DNA of 64,000 nt, taken from NCBI RefSeq assembly GCF_000980885.2, contig NZ_LBDA02000006.1, positions 245,411-309,410 on the forward strand. Reading direction: 5' to 3'. The number at the start of each line of letters is the position of its first letter. Within the stretch, counting starts at the first letter, position 1. Under the pieces are notes generated by a model. That model had not been told where the DNA came from and ran no database searches. It was given only the letters and a program-made list of their open reading frames with translations. The translations under genes were made by a program, and so were the position numbers. Positions 21,181 to 31,132 of this stretch are shown in pieces. The stretch comes from Streptomyces malaysiense. Its GTDB lineage: Bacteria; Actinomycetota; Actinomycetes; Streptomycetales; Streptomycetaceae.

Positions 21181-22082
21181 CCCAGAAGCACACCACGCCC
21201 GACGGCCTTGTCATCGTCGACAAGCCGTCGGGCTTCACTTCGCACGACGTGGTCGCCAAGATGCGCGGGATCGCCAGGACCCGCCGTGTCGGCCACGCAG
21301 GCACCCTCGACCCGATGGCGACCGGCGTGCTGGTCCTCGGCGTCGAGCGCGCCACCAAGCTCCTCGGTCACCTCGCGCTGACCGAGAAGGAGTACCTGGG
21401 CACCGTACGGCTCGGCCAGAACACCCTCACCGACGACGCCGAGGGCGAGATCACCTCGTCCACCGACGCCTCCAAGGTGACCCGGGAGGGCATCGACGCC
21501 GGCATCGCCAAGCTGACCGGCGACATCATGCAGGTCCCGTCCAAGGTCAGCGCCATCAAGATCGACGGCGTGCGGTCGTACAAGCGGGCCCGCGAGGGCG
21601 AGGAGTTCGAGATCCCGGCCCGCCCGGTGACCGTCTCCTCCTTCACGGTGTACGACGTCCGCGACGCGGTCGCCGAGGACGGCACCCCCGTCCTGGACCT
21701 GGTCGTCTCCGTCGTCTGCTCCTCCGGCACCTACATTCGCGCGCTCGCCCGCGACCTGGGCGCCGACCTGGGCGTCGGCGGACACCTCACCGCGCTGCGC
21801 CGCACGCGCGTCGGGCCGTACAAGCTCGACGCGGCGAGGACGCTGGACCAGCTCCAGCAGGAGCTGACCGTGATGCCGATCGCCGAGGCCGCCACGGCCG
21901 CCTTCCCGCGCTGGGAGGTGGACGCCAAGCGCGCCAGGCTGCTGCTGAACGGGGTCCGCCTGGAGATGCCCGACGAGTACGCGAACGCCGGTCCCGTCGC
22001 CGTGTTCGACCCCGAGGGCCGCTTCCTGGCGCTCGTCGAGACGCACAAGGGCAAGGCCAAGAGCCTGGCCGTCTTCGCCTGA
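21177..22082 (+). CDS. truB: tRNA pseudouridine(55) synthase
   Basis: 301 residues; converts U55 of the tRNA T-loop to pseudouridine. The opening TPDGLVIVDKPSGFTSHDVV and the catalytic motif HAGTLDPMATGVLVLGV (Asp near residue 45) are diagnostic, as is YLGTVRLGQNTLTDDAEGE. The region YIRALARDLGADLGVGGHL is the second conserved core motif, and a short PUA-like C-terminus follows (ARLLLNGVRLEMP, then VAVFDPEGRFLAL). ATG 21177 overlaps rbfA. No obvious hairpin follows directly; the next gene is 241 bases away. Confidence 0.96.
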   Translation: MTQKHTTPDGLVIVDKPSGFTSHDVVAKMRGIARTRRVGHAGTLDPMATGVLVLGVERATKLLGHLALTEKEYLGTVRLGQNTLTDDAEGEITSSTDASKVTREGIDAGIAKLTGDIMQVPSKVSAIKIDGVRSYKRAREGEEFEIPARPVTVSSFTVYDVRDAVAEDGTPVLDLVVSVVCSSGTYIRALARDLGADLGVGGHLTALRRTRVGPYKLDAARTLDQLQQELTVMPIAEAATAAFPRWEVDAKRARLLLNGVRLEMPDEYANAGPVAVFDPEGRFLALVETHKGKAKSLAVFA

Positions 22083-22323
22083 GCGAGGGCATTCGCCGTG
22101 GAGCGGCGGTCGGCACGGGGTGTGCCCCTGCCGCCGCCCCACGGTCCCCCCACTTCCCCCACCCCTAGGACTGTCCAGCCGCCCTCGCCAATTCACCCGT
22201 CCGGGCAGGCGCTCGGAGTGAAACGGGGGAGCGGAAGGGGGCGCGTTCCCCGACGCGCCGCCCCGCCGATCATCACCCGCCTACCGTCGCCACAGGCAAG
22301 GGCAAGGGCGGGAAGGCAAGACG

Positions 22324-25300
22324 ATGACGGCAGGAGACCCGCGCACCGGCAGCGCCCGCGGGGCCACGGCGCACGGCACGGGCGACATGGCGGACGCGGC
22401 GGGACCGACAGGTGCCCGCACGGCCGGGGTGCGCGGCGCGCGGGTGCTCACGACCCCCCGCCCGCAGGCGGAAGGCGCCCTGGGCGTCCACCGTACGGAC
22501 CCCGGACCCCTCGGGGACGCCCGCGCCACCGGCCCCCTGGTCCACATCGAGGACCCCGCCGGCCGGCCGCGCGGCACCGGATTCCTCGCCGACCACCAGG
22601 GCACCCTCCTCACCAGCCACGAAGCCGTCGACGGCCTCGACCGGCTGGTGCTGCGCGCCGGGGACCGCACCCGGGTGGTCGGCGCCGAGGACGTGATCGC
22701 GCTGCCCGCCCGGAACCTGGCCCTGGTGCGCGCGGAGGGCCTGGACGTGCCGCCGCTGCCGCTGAGCGGCCGGGAGGGCGTCGCGGCCGGTACGTACGTA
22801 CGGATCGCCGCCGGCTGCTGGCGTGAGGCGCGGGTGCTGACCGCCGCCGAGGTGTCGTACGGCCGCCACCTGATCGGCGACGCGCTGGAGCTGGCCATCG
22901 GGACGGCGGGCCGGGACGCGCTGCGGCCCGGGGGCGGGGCGGCCGGGGGCCCGGTGGTGGACGCGCGTACGGGCGCTGTCCTCGGCGTCCTCGGCACCAT
23001 GCTGCACGCCCCGCACCGCGACGCCGGTTTCGCGGTGCCGCCCCGGGCCGCCGACGGCCCCCTCGCCGAACTGCTGGCCCGCAACGCGGCCACCGTGCCC
23101 GCGTACGGCGCCGACCTCAACCTCGCGGGCGTCATGGAGCTGACCGCCACCTCGGTGGGCCAGGACGGGCCGCCCAGGGCCCTCGTGCAACCGGTCGAAC
23201 GGGCCTCGGTGGCAGCCGAGTCGGCCGACTTCGCGGACGGCGAGCGGTGCGTGTTCGGCCTGGTCGGCACCCCGGGCAGCGGCCGTACGACGGAACTCGC
23301 GGCCCTCGCCGACCGCCGCGGCCGCGCCCTGGAGCCGACGCTGTGGCTGCGCGGCGCCGACCTGGAGGAGGGCGACGGCTCGGTGGCCGACGCGGCGGGC
23401 CGTGCCCTGGAACGCGCCGCCCGCATCGTCGCCGCCGCCCGCCACCTCGACCTGCCCGGCCTCGGCGACCTCACCCCCGAGCACCTCGCCGCCCGCGCGG
23501 GCCGCCCCCTCCTGCTCCTCCTCGACTGCCCCGAGGAGATGCCCCCGGCCCTGGCCCACCGCCTCCCCGAGTGGACCGAGGGCACGGTCGGCTGGCTCCG
23601 CCGGACCGGCGCCCGCCTGGTGGTGGCCTGCCGCGAGGAGTACTGGGAACGCGCGGGGTTCCCCTCGGCACTCGTCCGGACAGCGGTGCTCGGCGACCTC
23701 GGAGCCGACGAGGCCGAGCGGGCGCGGGCGCGGTACGGCATTCCCGAGGGCCTGCTCGCCGCGCCGGACGCCCGGCATCCGCTCACCCTGCGCCTGCTGT
23801 CCGAGGTGTGCGCCGTACTGCGGACGGCGCCGTCCGCCGGGCCCGTCGACCGGCACGAGGTGTTCGCCGCCCATCTCGACCTGATGTGCCTGCGCATCGC
23901 GGTGCGCCTCGCCGCCGAGCGGGGGCTGCGCGGCACGGCCGTACGACGGCTCGCCGCGCGGGTCGCCGGGCAGGTGCACGAGGCCGCCCGGCTCAGCCTG
24001 GGACCGGGGTGCGGCGAGCTGGACCGGGCGTCCTTCGAGGCGGTGTTCCCATGGGGACCGGCCCCCGAACGGCTCGGCGGCGGCACCGGCTGGGCCCCCG
24101 CGGTGCTCGCCGAGGGCCTGCTGGTGCCGGCCGGGCGCGGCTACCGCTTCGCCCACGAGGAACTGGCCGACTGGCTCCAGGGCCTGCACCTCGACCTGGA
24201 CGAGGCCGTGCACACCCTGGTGCACCGCGCCCGGAACCCCGGGGCCGAGGAGGACACGACGCCGGTGCCGCGTCATCGCCTCGGGCCCGTCGTCCAGGCC
24301 CTGCTGCACCTCGGACGCCGCCAGGGATCCCGGCAACTCGCCTTCCAGCTGCGTGAGCTGGTGGACGCCCTGGACCTGGACACCGGCTCCTGGTGGGCCG
24401 CCCGGCTGCTCGCCGGGACCCTGGGACAGGTGCCGGACGCGACGCCGTACACCGAGGTGCTGCGGCTGCTCGCCGAGCGCGTCGTGGCCTGGCGGCGCGC
24501 ACCGCGTCCGGTCCCCGAGGAGTTCGGGCCGGCCTTCTGGACCGGCCTGCCCATGTCCGCCGCCGGGCGCCTGGACCTGCTGCGCCGGCTCCTCCTCGCC
24601 GATCCGGCCGCGGGCGCGCCGGGCGAGCGGTACATCGACGCCGTGGCCCGGCTGCTGGCCGCCGCGCCCGCCGCCGTACAGCCTTGTCTGACACGGTGGT
24701 TCGAGGACGAGCGGCCATTGCCCGCGGCCCCGCACGCGACCGTGGCGACCGCCGCGCAGGCCCTGCTGCACACCCATCGGCACGGCGCGCTGGACGCCCT
24801 CACGGAGGCCCTGGCCGCGAGCGGCCACCGGCACGCGGAGGAACTGCTCACGGTGCTCGCCGAGGAGGAGCCGTCGGCGCTGTGCCGGGCCGTGCACCGC
24901 TGGGCGCACGACGAGCGGGCCGCCCGGCACCCGGCCGCCGTGACGCTCGCGCTGCGGGCCGCCCCGCATCTGCGCACGGCCGCCGACCGGGGGCTGCTGT
25001 GCCGCGCCGCCGCCGCCGTGCTCGCCCACCCCGCCGACCACGCCCTGCACGGCGGTGCCCACGCCCTGCTGGCCGGCGACCCGGGCACCCGCGAACGGCA
25101 TCTGGCCGAGGCACTGCGGCACTTCGCCGACGGGGACCCGCTCGTTCCCCCGACCGCCCTGCTCCCCGCCCTGGCCAGCCACCCGGAGCCGGTCCTGGAC
25201 GCCTTCCGGACCCGGCTGCGCGGCCCGCACCGGGAGGCGGCCGACTGCCTGCGCCGCCTGCTCGCCGACGTCACCACCCCGGCCCTCGCCCGCGCCGCCG

Positions 25301-25833
25301 CGACCCTGCTGCGGGAGGCGGTGCGCCCGCACCCGGAGACCGCCGGACGCGTCGCCACCGCCGTCGACCGCCGCCTGGAACACGGCCCGGCCGCCCGTCC
25401 GGTCCTGTTCCCCCTGGTCACCGGCTTGCTCCGGGACGGCCCCGAACCACTGCGGGCCGCCCTCGCCACCGTCCTCGCCGCTTCCGACGGCCGAGCCGCC
25501 CACTCGCCGCGCGCCGAACTCCTGGACTTCCTGCTCGCCCGCGAGCAGGAGCCCTCGGTGCTGGTCGCCGTCCTGCACGCGGCGGCCTCGGAGACCGGTC
25601 CGGCGGACGACGTCCGCGCCCTCGTCCACCGCACCGGGCTGCTCCTCGGCCGCACACCCGAGGGCGCCACCCGCTTCGACCGCGCCCTGGTCGACCTCGG
25701 CCGGCACGTCCCCGGGTTCGCCACCCGGATGACCCGCTGGCTCGCCGGCACCCCGGACGAGTGGGCCGCCGTGGTGGGCCCCAGCACCCGCCGCACCCTG
25801 GAGAACCTCGGGGGCGCGAGGGTACCGGCCTGA
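22324..25833 (+). CDS. Degenerate trypsin-like domain fused to a P-loop (STAND-like) NTPase
   Basis: 1169 residues. Residues about 65-275 resemble a trypsin-like fold: GTGFLADHQGTLLTSHEAV keeps the His, but ARNLALVR has Asn where Asp is expected and GGGAAGGPVVD has Ala where the GxSGGP serine should be, so proteolysis is unlikely. A P-loop NTPase follows, with Walker A GTPGSGRTTE near 315 and Walker B RPLLLLLDCPEE near 395, then VVACREEYWE. The C-terminal 650 residues are helical repeats without a recognised family. Protease-NTPase-repeat fusions are common signalling or defence proteins in actinomycetes; the role here is unknown. It interrupts the truB-ribF core order. Confidence 0.72.
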   Translation: MTAGDPRTGSARGATAHGTGDMADAAGPTGARTAGVRGARVLTTPRPQAEGALGVHRTDPGPLGDARATGPLVHIEDPAGRPRGTGFLADHQGTLLTSHEAVDGLDRLVLRAGDRTRVVGAEDVIALPARNLALVRAEGLDVPPLPLSGREGVAAGTYVRIAAGCWREARVLTAAEVSYGRHLIGDALELAIGTAGRDALRPGGGAAGGPVVDARTGAVLGVLGTMLHAPHRDAGFAVPPRAADGPLAELLARNAATVPAYGADLNLAGVMELTATSVGQDGPPRALVQPVERASVAAESADFADGERCVFGLVGTPGSGRTTELAALADRRGRALEPTLWLRGADLEEGDGSVADAAGRALERAARIVAAARHLDLPGLGDLTPEHLAARAGRPLLLLLDCPEEMPPALAHRLPEWTEGTVGWLRRTGARLVVACREEYWERAGFPSALVRTAVLGDLGADEAERARARYGIPEGLLAAPDARHPLTLRLLSEVCAVLRTAPSAGPVDRHEVFAAHLDLMCLRIAVRLAAERGLRGTAVRRLAARVAGQVHEAARLSLGPGCGELDRASFEAVFPWGPAPERLGGGTGWAPAVLAEGLLVPAGRGYRFAHEELADWLQGLHLDLDEAVHTLVHRARNPGAEEDTTPVPRHRLGPVVQALLHLGRRQGSRQLAFQLRELVDALDLDTGSWWAARLLAGTLGQVPDATPYTEVLRLLAERVVAWRRAPRPVPEEFGPAFWTGLPMSAAGRLDLLRRLLLADPAAGAPGERYIDAVARLLAAAPAAVQPCLTRWFEDERPLPAAPHATVATAAQALLHTHRHGALDALTEALAASGHRHAEELLTVLAEEEPSALCRAVHRWAHDERAARHPAAVTLALRAAPHLRTAADRGLLCRAAAAVLAHPADHALHGGAHALLAGDPGTRERHLAEALRHFADGDPLVPPTALLPALASHPEPVLDAFRTRLRGPHREAADCLRRLLADVTTPALARAAATLLREAVRPHPETAGRVATAVDRRLEHGPAARPVLFPLVTGLLRDGPEPLRAALATVLAASDGRAAHSPRAELLDFLLAREQEPSVLVAVLHAAASETGPADDVRALVHRTGLLLGRTPEGATRFDRALVDLGRHVPGFATRMTRWLAGTPDEWAAVVGPSTRRTLENLGGARVPA

Positions 25834-25973
25834 CACCGCCCCGAGCTGCCGTCGCCAACGTGCGCCCGGTCACAGCGCACCTACCGATGCGGGCCCCGGG
25901 CACCCGGCATGGCACCCTTAGACCTGCACAATCGTCAAGGTAGACACGGACACGGGTTCGAGGAGCGGTCACA

Positions 25974-26936
25974 GTGCAGCGCTGGCGTGGCTTGGAGGAC
26001 ATCCCCGAGGACTGGGGGCGCAGCGTCGTCACCATCGGTTCCTACGACGGTGTCCACCGAGGCCACCAGCTGATCGTCAGGCACGCCGTCGACCGCGCCC
26101 GCGAACTGGGCGTCCCGGCCGTCGTCGTGACCTTCGACCCGCACCCCAGCGAGGTCGTGCGCCCCGGCAGCCACCCGCCGCTGCTCGCCCCGCACCACCG
26201 CCGCTGCGAGCTGATGGCGGAGCTGGGTGTCGACGCGGTGCTGATCCTCCCCTTCACCAGCGAGTTCTCCAAGCTGTCGCCCGCCGACTTCGTGGTGAAG
26301 GTCCTGGTGGACAAGCTGCACGCCAAGGCGGTCGTGGAGGGCCCGAACTTCCGCTTCGGCCACAAGGCGGCCGGCAACGTCGAGTTCCTCGCCGAGCAGG
26401 GCAAGGTCTACGACTTCGAGGTCGAGGTCATCGACCTGTACGTGTCCGGCGCGGCCGGCGGCGGCCTGCCGTTCTCCTCGACCCTGACCCGGCGTCTGGT
26501 CGCCGAGGGCGATGTCGGGGGCGCCCGCGAGATCCTGGGCCGCCCGCACCGGGTGGAGGGGGTCGTCGTGCGCGGTGCCCAGCGCGGCCGCGAGCTCGGC
26601 TTCCCCACGGCGAACGTCGAGACGCTGCCGCACACCGCCGTCCCCGCCGACGGCGTCTACGCCGGGTATCTGCACGCGCAGGGCGAGATCATGCCGGCCG
26701 CGATCTCGGTGGGCACGAACCCGCAGTTCGACGGCACCGAGCGCACGGTGGAGGCGTACGCCATCGACCGGGTCGGCCTCGATCTGTACGGCCTGCACGT
26801 CGCCGTCGACTTCCTCGCCTATGTCCGCGGCCAGGCGAAGTTCGACTCGCTGGAGGCACTGCTGGAGCAGATGGCGGCGGACGTGAAGCGATGCAAGGAG
26901 ATCGTGGCGGCGGAGGGTCAGCCGCCGCAGGCCTAG
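25974..26936 (+). CDS. ribF: Bifunctional riboflavin kinase / FAD synthetase
   Basis: 320 residues, GTG 25974. Makes FMN then FAD from riboflavin and ATP. The N-terminal adenylyltransferase domain has VTIGSYDGVHRGHQLIV, the nucleotidyl-transferase motif, and the KVLVDKLHAKAVVEGPNFRF core; the C-terminal flavokinase domain (from about 190) has GRPHRVEGVVVRGAQRGREL followed by GFPTANV. In many bacteria ribF follows truB; here the STAND-like gene intervenes. The last codons and the stretch after the stop share a short direct repeat (CGGAGGGTCAGCCGC at about 26912 and 26941). Confidence 0.95.
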   Translation: MQRWRGLEDIPEDWGRSVVTIGSYDGVHRGHQLIVRHAVDRARELGVPAVVVTFDPHPSEVVRPGSHPPLLAPHHRRCELMAELGVDAVLILPFTSEFSKLSPADFVVKVLVDKLHAKAVVEGPNFRFGHKAAGNVEFLAEQGKVYDFEVEVIDLYVSGAAGGGLPFSSTLTRRLVAEGDVGGAREILGRPHRVEGVVVRGAQRGRELGFPTANVETLPHTAVPADGVYAGYLHAQGEIMPAAISVGTNPQFDGTERTVEAYAIDRVGLDLYGLHVAVDFLAYVRGQAKFDSLEALLEQMAADVKRCKEIVAAEGQPPQA

Positions 26937-26977
26937 CCGCCGGAGGGTCAGCCGCAGAGGGCTTCGCCGGGACAGCG

Positions 26978-27013
26978 AAGGGCGGCCGGTGCGTCGAGCA
27001 CCGGCCGCCCTTT
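26978..27013. terminator. Bidirectional terminator between ribF and the EspI-like gene
   Basis: AAGGGCGGCCGGTGC (26978-26992) pairs perfectly with GCACCGGCCGCCCTT (26998-27012) around GTCGA, followed by T on the plus side and preceded by A-rich sequence for the minus side. It separates the converging ribF and MinD-like genes. Confidence 0.88.
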
Positions 27014-27023
27014 CGTCGTGCCG

Positions 27024-30000
27024 CTACGGCTGCTGCGGGGGCCGGCCCTGAGGGTAGGGCCGGCCGGGCTGCCCTGGGTACGGCTGGCCCGGCTGCGGGG
27101 GGTAGGGCTGCTGCCCCGGCTGCTGTTGCTGGGGCGGGTAGGCCTGGGGCTGGGCCTGGGGGGCCTGAGGCGGGTAGGGCTGGCCGGGCTGGCCGGTGTA
27201 CGGCTGCCCCGGGCCCTGCGGGTACTGCTGTCCCGGAGCCTGCGGATACGGCTGTCCGGGTGCCTGCGGGTACTGCTGCTCCGGGCTCTGCGGGTACTGC
27301 TGTCCGGGTGCCTGCGGATGGGGCTGACCCTGGCCCGGCATCGGCGGGGCGGCCACCGGCGGCGGGTTGCCGTCGCTGGTCCACAGCCCGTGCGCCTGCT
27401 GGTGCCGCACGAAGTCCTCGGCGATCATCGCGGCGAGGTTGAAGTACGCCTCGCGGGTCCGCGGCCGCATCATGTCGAGGTCCACCTCGGCACCGGCGGC
27501 CAGATGCTCGTCGAAGGGCACGACCACGACCCCGCGGGTGCGGGTCTCGAAGTGCGCCACGATGTCCTCGACCTTGATCATCTTGCCGGTCTCGCGGACC
27601 CCGGAGATCACGGTCAGCGAGCGGGACACCAGGTCGGAGTACCCGTGCGCGGCCAGCCAGTCCAGCGTCGTACTGGCGCTGGAGGCACCGTCCACGGACG
27701 GCGTGGAGATGATGATCAGCTGGTCGGCGAGGTCGAGCACCCCGCGCATGGCGCTGTACAGCAGACCGGTGCCGGAGTCGGTGAGGATGACCGGGTACTG
27801 GCGGCCGAGCACGTCGATCGCGCGCCGGTAGTCCTCGTCGTTGAACGTCGTCGAGACGGCCGGGTCCACGTCGTTGGCGATGATCTCCAGACCGGAGGGC
27901 GCCTGCGAGGTGAACCGGCGGATGTCCATGTACGAGTTCAGGTACGGGATCGCCTGGACCAGGTCGCGGATGGTGGCCCCGGTCTCCCGGCGCACCCGTC
28001 GGCCGAGGGTGCCGGCGTCCGGGTTGGCGTCGATGGCGAGGATCTTGTCCTGTCGCTCGGTGGCGAGGGTGGCGCCCAGCGCGGTGGTCGTGGTGGTCTT
28101 GCCCACGCCGCCCTTGAGGCTGATGACCGCGATCCGGTAGCAGGACAGTACCGGTGTACGGATCAGCTCCAACTTCCGCTGCCGCTCGGCCTCTTCCTTC
28201 TTGCCGCCCAGCTTGAACCGGGACCCGGCCGCCGCGGGCCGCCCGCTCTTCGCCTTCTGCCGACGGTTGTTCAGCAGCCGGTCCGAGGACAGCTCCACTG
28301 CCGCGGTGTAACCCAGCGGCGCGGCACCGGGGTTGGTGGGCTGCCGCTGATCGTGCTGGATCGCCTGCGGCCAGGCGGCTCCGGCGCGGGGGTCGGCGGG
28401 GGGCTGCGCGGCGTCGGGCTGGGGCTGCGACTGTCCGCCCTGCTGGGGGAAGCCGTAACCGCCCTGCTGCGGGGGGCTGTCGGGCTGCGGGAAGCCGTAA
28501 CCACCGGCCTGGTTCGGCTGCGGCACGGCCTGGGGGCCCGGCTGGGCCGGACCCGGCTGGGCGGGCGGGGTGGGCATGCCGGGGTGGTGCGGCTGCGGGG
28601 GCTGAACGGGCTGGTGCGGCTGGTTCCAGACCGCGGGCGCGGGCTGCGGCGCCTGCGGCTGGAACGGCGGCTGCTGCGGCTGCGCCGGTCCGGGCTGCGC
28701 CGGTCCGGGCTGCGCCGGTCCGGGCTGCGCCGGTCCGGGCTGCGCCGGTCCGGGCTGGTGGGGCGCGGGCTGCTGCGGCAGGGGCTGCTGCGGTCCCGTC
28801 TGCTGCGGTCCCGCCTGCGGCGGCATGGGCTGCTGCACGGGCCACTGGGCCGCCGGGGCCGGGGCGGCGGGCTGGTACGACGGCGGCAGCGGGGGCATAC
28901 CGCTCTGCGGCGCGGGCGGCGGCGTCCAGGCGGCCGGGAAGTCCTGCGGCGTCGGGGGAGCGGGCTGGACGGCGGCGTCCTGGGGGGACGCGCCCTGCGC
29001 GGCGGCGTCCTGCGGGGCGGCGTAGCCCGGGGCCGTGTCCCGGGGGCCCTCGGGGGCGGTGTCCGGCCGGGCGGCGTCCGCCGGCGCGGGGGCGGCGCCC
29101 ACGGCCTTCGAGACGCCGTCGCCGGTCACCACGCCGTCGGCGCCCGCGGCGGTGGCCCCGTCTCCGTCCGTGCCCGCGCTCTCGGGCAGCGCGCCGGACT
29201 CGTCCTCCCCGGCCTCCCGCTCCCCACTCGCACCGGACCCGGCGGCGGAGGCACCGTCCTCGGAACCCTCGGCCTCCGCGACGGGCTCGTCCTCGCCCGG
29301 TTCCTCCGCCTCGGACTCGGCGGCCGCCTTCTGCATGGCCGCGGCCTGCTCGGCGATCTCGGCCATCTCGCGCTTCAGGGCGACGGCGGAGAACCGCATG
29401 GTCGCCCCGCTCTCCAGATCCCCGTTGCCGGTCTCCGGCTCGACGGCCGGCGGCGCGACGGGCGCGGCCTCGGGCTGGGCGGGCCGGCTCTGCGGCTGCT
29501 GGAGCTCGAACCCGTCCGGAAGCCTGGGCATCGGAACGGACTCACCGAACGACTGCGGGGGCTGCACCGGCGCCTGGGGCGGCACGGGCGGCGGCGGCAT
29601 CGGCGGAGCGAACGGCGGCCCCTGCGGCGGCCCACCGACGGGCGGGGCGGCGACGGGCGGGGGTGCGACGGGCTGGGCACCCACCGGCGGCGCGCCGACG
29701 GGCTGGGCCCCGACCGGCGGCGGCATCATCCCGGCATCCGGACCCGGCGCCCCCGCACCACCCGACGAGGAGAACGGCGGCGGCGCGGCCGCACCTGAGG
29801 ACCCACCGGCTCCCGAGGGCACACCGGCCCACGAGGCCGGAGCCCCGTCGGTGCCGCCCTGCGCGTCCGTCACGCCCTCCGCGCCGCCGATCGAACCGCC
29901 GGAGCCGGGCGCGTTCTGCGTGTACCAGGCCGGGGGAGCGTAGTCGATGGTGAACTCGCCGGTGGTCTCGACGGCCTCCGCGTCGGGCTGGTCATCGCCG

Positions 30001-30044
30001 GGTGTGGCCCAGCCCCCGCGCATCCCGTCCCGATCGCTGCTCAC
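27024..30044 (-). CDS. EspI-like protein: proline-rich region plus MinD/ParA-type ATPase
   Basis: 1006 residues, GTG 30044 with a strong AGGAGG five bases upstream. Residues 1-620 are acidic, Pro/Gln/Ala-rich and probably disordered, opening with [16 protein letters not shown]. From about 630 a MinD-type ATPase begins with the deviant Walker [18 protein letters not shown], then [17 protein letters not shown] and [15 protein letters not shown]. The last 100 residues are PGQPYPQ-type repeats. The layout matches EspI of mycobacterial ESX-1, a MinD-like protein that modulates secretion; it neighbours eccE here. The tandem DNA repeat at 28681 lies in the N-terminal half. Mechanistic role is inference. 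Confidence 0.8.
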   Translation of the reverse strand: MSSDRDGMRGGWATPGDDQPDAEAVETTGEFTIDYAPPAWYTQNAPGSGGSIGGAEGVTDAQGGTDGAPASWAGVPSGAGGSSGAAAPPPFSSSGGAGAPGPDAGMMPPPVGAQPVGAPPVGAQPVAPPPVAAPPVGGPPQGPPFAPPMPPPPVPPQAPVQPPQSFGESVPMPRLPDGFELQQPQSRPAQPEAAPVAPPAVEPETGNGDLESGATMRFSAVALKREMAEIAEQAAAMQKAAAESEAEEPGEDEPVAEAEGSEDGASAAGSGASGEREAGEDESGALPESAGTDGDGATAAGADGVVTGDGVSKAVGAAPAPADAARPDTAPEGPRDTAPGYAAPQDAAAQGASPQDAAVQPAPPTPQDFPAAWTPPPAPQSGMPPLPPSYQPAAPAPAAQWPVQQPMPPQAGPQQTGPQQPLPQQPAPHQPGPAQPGPAQPGPAQPGPAQPGPAQPQQPPFQPQAPQPAPAVWNQPHQPVQPPQPHHPGMPTPPAQPGPAQPGPQAVPQPNQAGGYGFPQPDSPPQQGGYGFPQQGGQSQPQPDAAQPPADPRAGAAWPQAIQHDQRQPTNPGAAPLGYTAAVELSSDRLLNNRRQKAKSGRPAAAGSRFKLGGKKEEAERQRKLELIRTPVLSCYRIAVISLKGGVGKTTTTTALGATLATERQDKILAIDANPDAGTLGRRVRRETGATIRDLVQAIPYLNSYMDIRRFTSQAPSGLEIIANDVDPAVSTTFNDEDYRRAIDVLGRQYPVILTDSGTGLLYSAMRGVLDLADQLIIISTPSVDGASSASTTLDWLAAHGYSDLVSRSLTVISGVRETGKMIKVEDIVAHFETRTRGVVVVPFDEHLAAGAEVDLDMMRPRTREAYFNLAAMIAEDFVRHQQAHGLWTSDGNPPPVAAPPMPGQGQPHPQAPGQQYPQSPEQQYPQAPGQPYPQAPGQQYPQGPGQPYTGQPGQPYPPQAPQAQPQAYPPQQQQPGQQPYPPQPGQPYPGQPGRPYPQGRPPQQP
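28681..28755. repeat. Five exact 15-bp tandem copies inside the EspI-like gene
   Basis: TGCGCCGGTCCGGGC is repeated five times without a mismatch. On the coding (minus) strand it encodes a repeated GPAQP unit, so copy-number change keeps the frame and would lengthen or shorten the disordered region. Confidence 0.9.
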
Positions 30045-30355
30045 AGTTCCTCCTGGTGTGGTCGAGCACCCTCATGCCGTGGCGGGGCGACCATGTCGTG
30101 TCGTTCGAGTCGTCCGTAGTGGTCAGGGGCAGTCCGATCCACGGGTCCTGCCGGCACGCCCGCTCCCAGCCTAATCACCACGAGCCGCCCCCCGGCAGGC
30201 CCGCCCGCCTGTCGGCCCGCGCGCACCAGGTCGGAAGCCATGACGAAGCGCGTTGCCCGTCAACCGAGTTGTCGCACGAAACCCGGAGCAACCGGAAGAG
30301 AGGTGACGAACGGGAAAGAGAGAGAAAGCGAACAAACGTAACAGGCGGGGGCGAT
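30045..30355 (-). other. Non-coding leader of the EspI-like gene
   Basis: A 311-base gap between two minus-strand genes. The right half is purine-rich on the plus strand (GAGAGAAAGCGAAC near 30325). A minus-strand TTGACG lies at 30264-30259, but no good -10 element is spaced from it. Short open frames here lack family similarity and a ribosome site. It probably holds the promoter of the EspI-like gene. Confidence 0.45.
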
Positions 30356-31132
30356 TCAGTCCATGCGTCGCGGTGTGCCCAGCAATCCGGTCTCGGCGTC
30401 GGTCGGTTGGGTCAGCACATATTGCCGGTCCCGGTCGGTACACCACAGGGTGACGCCGTCCGGCAGCGCCGGCAGCGACTCCACCTCGGTGCGCGTGAGC
30501 CCCATAGTGCGGCCGAGTTCGGCCGCCTCGTCCGGCGAGACCCGCTGGATGCCCGTGAGCCGGGCCTGGCGCAGCAGCCGGGGCGCGACCGGGCTGAGAT
30601 ACGGCAGCAGGGTCAGCACCGACTGCCAGGGCCCGGCCACCACCCGGCCGCGCGGGGGCCGCATACCGCAGTCCCGCACCACCACGACCGGCGTACCGGC
30701 CGAGGCGCCCTGCGGGGGCACCCGCCCGACGTCGTACACCGACAGTCCGTTCTGCCCGCCGCCCATGGCGTGCACCATCTGCATCCAGGCCTGCGGCCGG
30801 CCGGTCTCCACGGCCACGCGGGCGCCGGTGGCGGCCGAACGCAGCGCCAGTACCTGCGCGGTCCACAGCCCGCCGATCAGCACGACGTCGTACGGGGTTG
30901 GCCGGTTGATGCCCAGTACGGCGGGCTGGCCCTCGGCGTCCAGACCGGCCACCACGCCGTCGTCCCCGATGGGCAGCGCGAGCGTGTCCAGCAGACGGGC
31001 GGGCAGCGCGTGCCGGCCGTGCCGGGGGCCCAGGAGCCCGAGGCCGTGCCGCAGCCGCTCGCCGAGGCCGCGCGGCCCGGAGTCGTCCGCGGGCCGGCGG
31101 ACCTCGGGGGAAGTCGTGGGAATCGTCGTCAC
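30356..31132 (-). CDS. Unknown protein coupled to eccE
   Basis: 258 residues from GTG 31132, which overlaps the eccE stop by four bases (GTGA), so it is translated with eccE. I recognise no family. The sequence has an alternating strand/helix look: LPARLLDTLALPIGDDGVVAG, then YDVVLIGGLWTAQVLALRSA and TPVVVVRDCG; the end is a compact domain with YVLTQPTDAETG. No signal peptide or membrane helix is evident. Position between eccE and the EspI-like ATPase suggests a cytosolic accessory of the secretion machine. The 5' neighbour eccE and the 3' leader both point to a dedicated minus-strand operon. Confidence 0.75.
   Translation of the reverse strand: MTTIPTTSPEVRRPADDSGPRGLGERLRHGLGLLGPRHGRHALPARLLDTLALPIGDDGVVAGLDAEGQPAVLGINRPTPYDVVLIGGLWTAQVLALRSAATGARVAVETGRPQAWMQMVHAMGGGQNGLSVYDVGRVPPQGASAGTPVVVVRDCGMRPPRGRVVAGPWQSVLTLLPYLSPVAPRLLRQARLTGIQRVSPDEAAELGRTMGLTRTEVESLPALPDGVTLWCTDRDRQYVLTQPTDAETGLLGTPRRMD

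Noticed and set aside
22273..25836. A 1187-codon open frame on the minus strand opposite the STAND-like gene
   Set aside because: It is the antisense shadow of a GC-rich gene: composition is Gly/Arg/Gln-rich with no family motif, and the plus-strand frame has Walker motifs.
30041..30241. Small minus-strand ORF before the EspI-like gene
   Set aside because: No ribosome site, composition like antisense noise, and it overlaps the strong AGGAGG and start of the EspI-like gene.
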